Below, piece after piece: positions 26,501-38,500 of a DNA stretch of 64,000 nt. The stretch is from Nomia melanderi (lineage: Eukaryota; Arthropoda; Insecta; Hymenoptera; Halictidae). Location of the stretch: the NCBI RefSeq assembly GCF_051020985.1, contig NC_135007.1, positions 7,011,501-7,075,500 on the forward strand, given 5' to 3'. A model generated the notes under the pieces. It did no database searches and had not been told where the DNA came from. It was given only the letters and a program-made list of their open reading frames with translations. The translations under genes and the position numbers were made by a program. The first letter of the stretch is position 1, and every line of letters starts with the position of its first letter.

Positions 26501-29500
26501 AGCTGCATGCTTGGCACCTTTGAACAATCCTGAGAAGAAGCCACTGGTCTTCTCTTCGGCTTCTTTAGCTTCTTTTTGAGCTTTGTCTTTCGTTGCGTCG
26601 ACGGTGTCTGAAACAGCTCCTATTCCGGAAGAAACCTTATCTTTTATTGCTTCAGCATCCTTTTTCAATTCTTTTGATGCTTTGTCTTTTGCAGTTTCGA
26701 TGTCGCCCGCTATATGTTTAGCAGTCTCTTGCACTTTGGCCCCAGCTTGTTTTGCACCATCCACCACTGTCTGGCCTACGGCTTTTCCAGCATCAGATGC
26801 TTTCTGAGCTCCATCGGATACCTTCCCAGTGACGAAATCGGAAGCGTCCTTCACAGCCGTGGCAGTTTTGTCTTTTGTGGTTTTAATATCTGCAACCGCC
26901 TTGTCCTTTGCAGTCTGGACATCCTTCACTTGCTCATCTACTGTTTCTCGGACTTTCTCTTTTGTTTTCACCGATTCTTTTTTAGTTTCGTCAACGAATT
27001 CTTTGACGTCTTCAGAGACATCATCTACAGCATATTTCGCACCTTTGAATAAACCAGAAAGGAAACCACTCGTCTTCTCCTTGGCTTTTTTGCTTTCCTT
27101 CACGGCTTTCTCTTTAGCTGCATCAGCAGTGTCAACCACAGTATCGACAGCTGATGAAACTTTGTTTGTTACTGCTGCTGCATCTTCTTTCACTTCTTGG
27201 GCCACTTTATCTTTTGCTGCCTTCGCACCATCAGTTAGTCCTTGAGCTGCAGATTTCGTTGCATCTTCAACTTGCTTCACACCCTCAACCAATTTTGTTC
27301 CAACAGTTTTTCCGGCATCGGACACCTTCTGTGCACCATCGGATAGTTTTTCACCTGCTTTGGTTTTAGCATCCTTGGCTGCAGCAGTAACTTTGTCCTT
27401 TGCTTTCTCTACATCCGATACTGCTTTGTCTTTTGCTGCTTCGACTTCTTTCAATTTGTCCGCCGCTGATTCTCGCATTTTTACTTCTTCATCCGCTGCT
27501 TCTTTCTTCGTTTCATCAAGGAACTCTTTCATATCTTCGGAGACTTCCTCAGCTGCATGCTTGGCACCTTTGAACAAGCCAGAGAGGAAGCCACTGCCTT
27601 TTTCCTTGGCTTTCTTAGCTTCTTTCGCTGCTTTGTCTTTCGCTGTTTCTGCGCCATCAACAACTGCGTCCACTCCGGATGAAATTTTCTGTTTTACTAA
27701 TTCCGCGTCTTCTTTAACCTCTTTTGACACTTTGTCTTTTGCTTTTTTTGCACTGTCAGATACTTCTTGGGCTGCGGCCTTTGTTGTAGTTTCAGCCTTT
27801 CTAACGCCATCTGACAGTTTTTCTCCTACAACTTTGCCAGTGTCGGATACCTTTTGAAGACCACCAGACACTGTATCACTTGCTTTGTCTTTAACATCCG
27901 TTGCAGCAGAAACTACTTTCTCTTTAGCATGATCCAAGCCTGCTAATGTTTTGTCTTTTGCTTCGATTGTGGCATCAGCAATATCCTTAGCAGCCGTTTG
28001 AGCTTTTTCAGCGGTTTCCTTGGCAGTCTCAGCAACTTTGTGACCAACAGCTTTGCCATCGTCAGAAAGCTTCTGCACTCCGTCAGAAACTTTTTGAGTG
28101 ACTCCATCTTTTATGTCTTTCACAGCAGATACTGCTTTGTCTTTCGCTGTTTCGGCATCCTGCAATTTCTTAGCAGCCATTTCGCGTGCGCGAGCTTCCT
28201 CCTCCGCAGCTTCTCTTCTTGTTTGGTCAAGGAATTCTTTGACGTCGTCGGATACTTCATCGGCACTGTGTTTTGCTCCTTTAAACAAACCAGATAAGAA
28301 GCCACTTCCCTTTTCCTTTGCTTTCTTAGCTTCTTTTACTACTTTATCTTTTGCAGCCTCAGCACCATCAGCAACTGTATCTACGCCAGATGAAACCTTG
28401 TCTTTGACGGCTTGTGCATCTTCTTTAATTTCTTTTGACACCTTTTCTTTGGCAGCTTTAGCGCCATCAGCTACTTCTTTAGCTGCAGCTTTTGTTTTAT
28501 CTTCAACCTGTGAAACTCCTTCGGACAATTTTTCGCCGATTGCTTTACCAGTGTCTGACACTTTGTAAGCACCTTCGGATACTTTTTCGCTAACTTTATC
28601 TTTAACGTCTTTAGCAGTGTCGGCAACTTTGTCTTTAGTGTCCTTCACCCCAGTCACTACTTTTTCTTTTACTCCTTTAGCATCCTTCATTTTTTCTGCC
28701 GTTGCGTCACGAATTTTGGCTTCCTCTTCTGCTGCTTCCTTCTTCGTCTCATCGAGGAATTCTTTAACATCATCGGATACTTCTTCTGCCGCATGTTTTG
28801 CACCTTTAAATAAACCAGAAAGGAAGCCACTGCCTTTTTCTTTGGCTTTCTTGGCCTCTTTCGCTGCTTTGTCTTTCGCAGCTTCTGCAGAATCAACAAC
28901 TGTCTCAACTCCAGAGGAAACCTTGTCCTTTACCAAATCAGCATCTTTTTTAATTTCCTTTGATGCAGCATCTTTTGCTGTCTTGGTGCCGTCGACTACT
29001 GCGTGTGCTACCGCTTTTGTTTTATCTTCAACCTGTTTCGCTCCTTCAGAGATCTTCCGACTTGCGGTTTTTTCAGCATCGGACACTTTCTGAAGTCCAT
29101 CCGAAACTGTATCACTGACTTTGTCCTTCGCATCTTTGGCGGCGGCAACAATTACTTCTTTACCTTCTTTCGCGCCAGCTACGATTTCATCCTTTGAAGA
29201 TTCGGCATCCTTCACCTTCTCGTCCACCGCTTTTCGTATCTTAGATTCCTCCTCTGCTGCCTCTTTTCTTGTTTCGTCAAGGAATTCCTTGACATCATCT
29301 GAAACTTCCTCTGCTGCATGCTTTGCTCCTTTGAATAAACCAGAAAGGAAACCACTTCCTTTTTCTTTTACTTTCTTGGCTTCCTTCACGGCTTTGTCCT
29401 TCGCAGCTTCTGCGCCATCAGCCACTGCACTCGCTCCCGATGAGACCTTCTGTTTAACAGTGTCAGCGTCCTCTTTGATTTCTTTGGACACTTTATCCTT

Positions 29501-32500
29501 TGCAGTTTTGATCCCACTAGCTACATCTTGCGCTGCCCCCTTCGCTTTGTCTTCTACCTGTTTAGCGCCTTTTGCTATCTTATCTTTCGCTCCTTCTGCG
29601 CCATCAACCACTGCACTCGCTCCTGATGCGACCTTCTGTTTAACAGCATCAGCGTCTTCTTTGATTTCTTTGGATACTTTATCCTTTGCAGCTTTAACAC
29701 CAGTAACTACATCTTGCGCTGTACCCTTCGCTTTTTCTTCTACCTGTTTAGCGCCTTTTGCTACTTTGTCTTTTGCTGTTTCTGCACTATCAACAACGGC
29801 ATCAGCTCCGGCAGAAACTTTGTCTTTCACCAGATCGATATCTTCTTTCATTTCTTTAGACACTGTATCTTTAGCGCCATCAATGACCTCATCAGCTGCT
29901 GCTTTCGTTTTGTCCTGTATCTGTTTAGCTGTGTCAGAGATTTTCTCACTCGCAGTTTTAGCAGTATCAAATATCTTCTGAGCGCCATCGTGGACTTTAT
30001 CAGTGACTTTGTCTTTAACGTCCTTCGCAGTAGTAAAGACTTTCTCTTTGCCGTCTGTTAGACCATCTATCGCTTTGTCTTTTGCAGCTTCAGCGTCTTT
30101 CGCTTTTTCAGCTGCTGCTTGTCGAAGTTTCGTTTCCTCTTCAGCTGCCTCTTTTTGGGTTTCTTCGAGGAAGTCACTGACATCGTCAGCTACTTCTTCA
30201 GCTGCATGTTTCGCGCCTTTGAATAGCCCAGAGAGGAACCCGCCAGCTTTTTCTTTAGCCTTTTTACCTTCTTTTACGGTTTTATCTTTTGCAGTTTCTG
30301 CAGCATCAACTACAGCGTTCGCACCAGATGACACTTTTTGCGTTACAGTTTGTGTACCATCCTTGAATTCTTTCGATACCTTATCGGCTGTTTCCTTGAC
30401 ATCGTCAGTAGCAGTTTGAGCTTTGGCTTCAACCTCTTTTGCAGTCTTCGAAATTTTACGCCCGACGTCTTTACCAGTGTCGGAAAATGTTTGAACACCA
30501 TCAGATACTGTCTCGTCAATTTTAGTCGCAGAATCCTTTGCAGCGTTTTTAGCGGCTTGTGCAGCTTTAGCTTTTTCTTCCGAAGCATCTCTTCTCATTT
30601 CATCAAGAAAATCCTTGACATCATCAACTACCTCATCCGAAGCTTGCTTCGAACCCTTGAACAAACCAGAAAGAAATCCAGCGCCCTTTTCTTTAGCTTT
30701 CTTAACTTCTTTTGCTGTTTTATCTTTAGTAACCTCGGCACCGTCAACCACAGCATCTACTCCTGATGAAATTTTGCTCTTCACTAACTCCGCATCTTCT
30801 TTAATTTCCTTTGATGCCTTATCCTTCGCATCCTTGGCACTATCTACTAACTTTTGGGTTGCTGCTGCAGTTTTAACTTGAACCTCTTTAGCTCCGTCAG
30901 AGATCTTTTCACCAACTGTTTTACCAGCATCGGATACTTTCTGAACTCCATCAGTCACTTTCTCGCCTATTTTATCTTTAGCATCCTTTGCAGCATCGAC
31001 AACTTTATCTTTAGTTTCTTTCACCTCGGTTACTACCTTCTCCTTTGCTGCCTTGCCATCTTTCACCTTCTCTGCTGCTGCATCACGAACTTTAGCTTCC
31101 TCCTCTGCTGCTTCTTTCTTTGTGTCATCAAGGAATTCCCTAACATCTTCAGAAACCTCATCAGCAGCATGTTTCGCTCCTTTGAATAGCCCAGAGAGGA
31201 AGCCACTACCTTTCTCCTTGGCTTTCTTGGTTTCTTTAATGGCCTTGTCTTTTGCAGCTTCGGCGCCGTCAACAACTGCATCTACACCGGATGAAATCTT
31301 TTCTTTCATGGCTTGTGCATCTTCTTTAGCTTCTTTCGATACTTTTTCCTTTGCAACTTTGACGCCATCGGCCACCTCTTTACTCGCTGTCTTTGTATTA
31401 TCTTCAACCTGAGCAACTCCTTCAGCTAGCTTTTCACCAAACGCTTTGCCAGCGTCTGAAACCTTATGAGTACCTTCTGTTACTTTCTCACCCACTTTAT
31501 TTTTAGTATCCTTCACAACGTCGACAACTTTGTCTTTAGTGTCTTTTACTTCAGCCACTGCCTTTTCTTTGGCTGTTTTAGCATCTTTCACTCTTTCCAA
31601 CGTTGCGTCTCGAACTTTAGCCTCTTCCTCCGCTGCTTCTTTCTTTGTTTCATCAAGGAATTCTTTGACATCTTCGGACACTTCCTCTGCTGCGTGTTTC
31701 GCACCCTTAAAGAGTCCAGACAGGAAACCACCGCTTTTTTCTTTGGCTTTCTTTGCCTCTTTTGCGATTTTGTCCTTGGTTACTTCTGCACCATCAGCAA
31801 CTGCATCCACTCCAGACAATATTTTGTCCTTTACCAGATCAGCGTCTTTTTTAATTTCCTTTGATACAGCATCTTTTGCAGCTTTAGTATCATCGACTAC
31901 CGCACCTGCCGCTACTTTCGTTTTATCTTCAACTTGTTTAGCTCCATCAGATATCTTTTCACCTACAGCTTTACCAGCATCAGAGATTTTCTCACCTGTA
32001 GCTTTTCCAACATCAGAGATTTTGTCACCTGCAGCTTTGCCAGCATCAGACATTTTTTGAACACCGTCATGAACCTTGTCGCTGATTTTGTCTTTGACGT
32101 CCTTTGCTCCAAGAGCAACAGTATCCTTTCTTTCCTTTGCATCAGTTAAGGCTTTTTCCTTCGAAGCTTCTGCATCTTTTAATTTATCAGCTGCTGCGTC
32201 TAGAATTTTGGCTTCTTCTTCAGCTGCTTCTTTCTTCGTCTCATCTAAGAATTCTTTGACGTCTTCGGACACTTCTTCAGCTGTATGTTTCGCACCCTTG
32301 AACAAACCAGACAGGAAACCACCACCTTTCTCCTTAGCTTTCTTGGCCTCTTTTGCTGCTTTATCCTTCGCTGCTTCTGCAGTATCAGCAACTGCATCTA
32401 CTCCAGCTGAAACCTTATCCTTTGCCAGATCAACATCCTTCTTAACTTCTTTGGATACTTTATCCTTTGTAGATTTTGCACCTTCTGCTGCATCGTGTAC

Positions 32501-35500
32501 TGCATATTTCGCCTTATCTTTAACCTGTTTAGCTCCTTCAGAGATCTTTTCACTTGCAGCTTTAGTCGCGTCGGATGCTTTCTGGACGCCGTCTTGAACC
32601 TTGTCATTAACTTTATCTTTGACGTCCTTTGATGCAAAAACCACAGCGTCTTTCCCTTCTATTGCATCAGCCAAGGCTTTAGCCTTCGCAGCTTCAGCAT
32701 CTTTTAGCTTCTCAGCAGCTACGTCACGTACTTTGGCCTCTTCCTCAGCTGCTTCTTTCTTCGTATCATCAAGGAATTCCTTAACTTCTTCAGAAACCTC
32801 TTCAGCTGCGTGTTTTGCTCCCTTGAATAACCCAGAAAGGAAACCACCCCCTTTCTCTTTCGCTTTCTTAGTATCATCTTGAATTTCTTTCGACAATTTC
32901 GTCGCCTCTGCTTTACCGTCATCAGCAAGATCTTTCCCAGCTTCATGTATCTTATCTGTGACATCTACTGTAGCAGTCGCAATACTTTGCGTGTCATCAA
33001 AGAATTTAGCAGTAGCCTCACGTAAAGGTTTGTCTACAGGTTTCTGTGTTTCTTCCGGTGCGGCGCTCTTCTCCCGCGATCGACTCCTCGATTCCCTGGA
33101 CAATTTCGGACTCTTGAATATGCCAAGAATGCCGCTTCCCTTGTCCTTATCCGCTGGTTCCACTTCCGGCACTTTAACGGGCTTCTGTATGTCTTCAGGA
33201 TGATGCATACTCTCCGCGGTCTTTTTAACATCGTCTAAGAAGGCTGCCGTTGCTTGTCTTACTTCCTCATCTCCACTGTCGAAAGATGTGTCTTTCGATG
33301 AACTCTTCTCTCTCGATGCGCTTCTCTTCTTGCTCTTCAGCTTAGGACTCTTGAACATGCTAAAGAAACCACTACTCTTATCTTTCCCTTCTTCGTCTTG
33401 TTCCTTTTGCTCGTCGCTAGGTTCTTTCTTATCCATTTTCCTTTCTAAACTTCGATCCTTCTGCCGCGCATCTTTATGCTTAATATCTGATTTTCCGTTC
33501 ATGTCCTTCTGAGGACTGCGTACGTCGATTTCAGCTTTCTTGTGCATCTCTGCGATGTCGTAAGAATGTCCATTTAATTTGTCTTTTGGTGTATCGTCGT
33601 ATTGAACATGAGATGTGAACGTGTGTACTTCGTCTTTGATAACTGGTTGTTTGTCGCTGATCTTAGTCGTTGGAGAAACAATCGTTATATCTGCGAGTTT
33701 CTTAGCGTCATCTAAAGGTTTCCCTGCAGTAGTTCGAACCTCTTCATCGCCGCTGTCGAAGGACGAGTCTTTAGACTTCTTCAGCTTCTTCTCCTTCGAC
33801 TTTGGACTCTTAAACATTCCGAAGAATCCACCACCCTTCTCCTTTTCTTGATCCTCTTTGGTCCCAGCATCAGTTACCGTCGCTGCAACACTGTCAGCCT
33901 CAACTTTAGGTAACACTTTAGCATCCTGCTTTTCAGGCATTGGTTGCATCGCAGCTGCAGCTCGCCTGGAATCATCTAAGAACTGCATTGTGGCTAGTTT
34001 TATATCCGGAACAGTAGTACTTTCAATGGACACGAAATCCGGTCGAATTTCGTGTCCTGCAGGGGGCATTGAAGCTGCTTTAGGTTCTTCATCTCCGCTG
34101 TCAAAGGAGGCATCTTTAGAACCTGTTTTAGTTTTCTTCACTTTGGATCCTTTGAAAATACCTGACAATATTCCACCACTTTTCTCTTTCGATTTCTTCG
34201 CCTCGTCTTCTGGTTTCTCTTCAGGTGGCGAAGCATACTGAGCAGTGTAGACACCTTCGTAAGCAGATATTTGCTTGTCGGTAATCGGTTTCGTTTCTTT
34301 TGGGATGCTGTGTTTAGCAACGGTCTCTTTCACCATTGGTTTCTTTTGATCATCTTGTTTAGCCTCTTTGAGTTTTCCTGGCACTTCTTTGGTACCTTCT
34401 TTCGTGGGACTCACCGGTGAAGTTAATCTCTCATCGATCTCCTTACCTTCTTTAGACATCAGTTCCTTTTTGCTCACCGTAGTTTGTTTACCATTTGAGA
34501 TCGTTACTGCATCCTTCGGTGCAGTTTGATCTATCTCTTTTACTGTGATCGTCTGAGTGACTATCGGCGGCTGACCCGTCTTACCGTCGCTCACGGAAAC
34601 CACCGTTTTCGATGCGACGATCGTCATCCCCGAGTCACCCTTGCCGTCACGAATGTAACGCTGTTTAACGATCATCGGCTCGACGACCGGCACGCCCGAC
34701 ATTTGCTCGGCGACGTGTTTCTCCGATTCAACGCCTTTATCTTTAATCAGTCGGTCCCCTAACTGTTCCCTAACAAAACTTTGAACTATAGCACCTCTTG
34801 CCTCTTTATTGTCCCGCGCATCATCATCACAAACCACCGACCACCCTTCCTTCGCTAACTTCCCCTTCTCTTTCTCTGCGTCTGCTATTACACCTGTTAA
34901 TTAAGTATCACATATTTTAGGCATCTGTAAACGTGGCAAAATAAAAAGAACACATTTTGTTTTTTTTTTTGTTTTGTAAGTATTTTTTGTTTAATTTTTG
35001 TCATTTCGTCATGATTAGTGTAAGCCAGCTTTCTCGATTACTGCTGCTTTGCTCGAGAATTCAGCGGTTAGACTCTCGTGTGTGGTTTTTGTGCGTGGAG
35101 TGTTTGTGCTATGGAGCAGCTATCCGTGGTAAGTTACTCTCGTTTAGGACTACTCGAATAATTGTTGAAAGAAAAATTGAATCGCTGCGATTGCACAGCT
35201 GGACAAGCATTTCATTGCTAACGTGGAGGTCACGGGTGACCTTCGTTATGTTACAATTAATCCCGAATTTTTGATTAGAAGAATCGATAAATAAAATAAG
35301 GGTACCACGATGATACCTAGATTGCGGATCTTTGTGCAAATATAGATTTTTACAGACTAATTTTGTTAAAATTGGAGTTGGAAAAAAGTATTAAAGATTG
35401 AAATCGCATTGAACTTTATTTATTACTTTGAAGGACACTATAAATGCACAAAATGCGCAGTCCAATGAAAAATAATTGAGTACTCAGTCTGTGAGAGTAA

Positions 35501-38500
35501 TGATACTCTGAGAATATCATATTCACGAAAAAATTTACTGATCAAAAAAAGTATGGAAATTTTTGTGGTACTCAAACGAATTCTAGTTCGAGAGATAGCG
35601 ACAGCTGTTCCGTGTGTCCGCACAGTTAGGCCACACATATCTGCCGTTCATGCAACGCCAAAAAATTGCAGCGAAACCTTGCTGAAACAAATTAATGGGA
35701 CGAAGTGTCGAAGAAGTAGAAAGGCGATTAGTGGGTCATTAAAAAATGATACACATAGCTCGCAATTATAATACAGTCGATATGAATGGTTCGATGTTTT
35801 AATGGCGAGAAAAATAATAATAAAAGTAGTCTCGTTACGGAGTAATTAAATTAAAAGCAAGCTGATCGATTCAGAAGAGATCGGCATCGGCGCTCCAGAA
35901 CCTGTGAGTGGAAAGTAGAAGATGATCAAAGTAAAAAAAAAAGGAAGTAGGATAAAAATGTTCTAGTGCCGACGATCTTCCATTAATTAAGAACTTTCAC
36001 ACATTTGTGAATCGTGTCCAGAATCAATGCTGTGCTATAGTTCTAAAGAAAACAATCACCTATGTGTCATCAACATAACGGAAACTCTACACCTGTGAAA
36101 TGTTGCTAATGTTGCTATCTCCTAGGTAAAAAGTTAAGTATGTTATCCAATAATATCGTGGTGTGCTGTGCGTGTTGCATAAAAAAAGGTTTATAATGTA
36201 CTGTATATAGTTAATAGCTAAGTCAGTTGTTTGTGAACACCTTTGTCAGACATAAAAATACAGAAAAGTACGTGGAGGCGAATTATATCAACTTTCTGGA
36301 GAAGAAACACATCTTACTGCGTTCTCCAAATAATTAATCCATTATGCACCTCTTTCATGTCATCAAACGCATTAAAAAGAAAACAATTAATTTTTCTATA
36401 CAGTTCAAAACACTTCTGTCTAATATCACGTTTCCCTTTTCAATCTATTACCCTCTTAAAGTAATTGATTCCAAGTAAACACTATTTCGACACTAATAAC
36501 ATGTTGAAAATCAATTATATGTACACACTTAAATCGAATATACACTGTACACCAAATTATCGTAGTTTTAGCAACAGTCAACTGATCAGTGTCTAGAAAT
36601 AAATATTAAATCAAATAATAATAAATACGCCATCTAATCTAATGAAGCTTTAATAACTCAAATATCGTCGAGTACATATTGTACACGCATTTAAACAACA
36701 TATCTAATTTACAAAAAGAATCAAGAAAAATACAAGTAAACATATGTATATATATAGTCTCTTGCAAACAGCGATGAACTATCACAATGAAACACGATGG
36801 CACTAGAAGCGAAATTTTGAATATAGAGCGATTCAACGGTAATGATAAAAATCTGCTCGACGAATGGTTAATAATAAGTCGTTGTCCTCGAACCAAGCGT
36901 GATGATATTATCGCGTTAAATTCCGTCATGCTGCGTATAGTACCGAAAAAAAGAAGATCATGTAGTATGATGAGTTCGCGGCAGGTTACGCCCCCGATGT
37001 CATTTTTGCGGTAGCCATTTTGATTTTGCAGCTCGTCGAAGCGCGCGGCCCCTCAACCCACCATATTTCGCGAATAATTTGGCTGTCACTTACCGGAGAC
37101 AATTCGGTTGGCATCCGCGATCACCCTTCGTCGTCGCTCGTCTTCGTCGACCTCGTCACGTGACTTTTTACTCATCGTGTCGGCCACGTGACATTTCTGT
37201 TCGAGAAACTCGGCCATTACGTCCCCAAGCTCTTTCTCCTCGCTCGCGTACTTATCTTTGATGGGGGTCGAGGTTCCGTTGAATACAGTGCCGTTTGTGA
37301 TCGTGACATGCTGTTTTGCTGCTCGGGTGCGACAAACAAAGAAAAGAACAACAGTGATTTAAATTCGCGTGACTGAGCCAGCCGATTTCTCGCTGAAGCG
37401 CACAATTATGATATAACGTCCGATAGACGGATTGCGGACTCCACGAGAATGTGCAGGTTTGTCGAATACAACGAAAGGGTAGAATCTTTGCTGTAACTTA
37501 GCATACAGTGCACGGAATCCTTTCGATATGAAATAAATTCGTGTTGTAAAATTTGGCTATAGAGGCAATACGGCTGAGCTTAGTATGGATTATCGAGGAC
37601 TAAAAGCGTACAGTCTGAATTTGAATGGTTTAATTTAGTGATATTTTTTAAATTATTGTGGATGATGGCGTAAATATGTTCCATGTTTGTAGTAGCGTCC
37701 AATAAAATCGAAAGAATGAGGGACGGAAGCGCATTTACAGCGAATATGGTATGCGAGTAAACATGTCGAATGAACAGGCGTTTCAGGACAGTGCGTTCGA
37801 AAAAATGTACAGTCAGACTTGTGATTTAACACGTCTTTCTTAGCAATGACACGAAGTAGAGCCGGCATATTATTCACAGAATTAATACAAGCAATGACGT
37901 CATATCCTTTCTAGAGTCATAATCACGTATTTGTAATATTCAATGGTATTTCATTTGTAAAATACTTTTCGCATATTTTTTGAAAATCTTCAATATAATC
38001 AAATAATTAAAATTATGGTTTATTAAGAGTAAGTCAGATTGAAAAATACATACTTGGTGTATCGTGTTTAGTGCCAGTAATACTGAGGTCTTCCACGGAT
38101 TCAGAATCCTGGAGAATAAATTTGTTAAGTAACAAATCCGTAATAGGATTACGTAACGAACATAATTTCATCAGTTCAAAATTAGATATAATTACTCCTG
38201 TTTAATAATTATTTACTTCCTTTGTTTTGATCGTTACTGAGTCATACTTTTATCTTCCGCAAGATCTTAGATTCAGAATTCCTTACTTAACATTCTACTT
38301 CTTATGACATCTCATATGACTAAACCTGGAGTAATCATATTATTTCTTTCTCAAATAATTACTAAAATCTTCTAAAGACAAACCTTAGTTCTATTAAGAT
38401 CGTAATCCGGATCCATCTTCGGATCCATTTTCGCGTCGCGGCGCAAGGAAGTGTCCCTAGAAGGTCCCAATTCTTCTTTCAAAGAATCGAATCCAGGTTG

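Noticed and set aside
20460..32880. Idea that the LEA-like array is a transferred or contaminating gene
   Set aside because: It is in frame with, and spliced in phase to, ankyrin exons on both sides, and degenerate copies occur at both ends. This fits internal expansion.
19727..34762. Many plus-strand open frames of 60-290 codons across the giant exon, rich in Ser, Phe, Leu and Ala
   Set aside because: They are antisense reads of Lys/Glu/Ala codons of the repeat exon. They repeat with the array period and have no own splice or start context.
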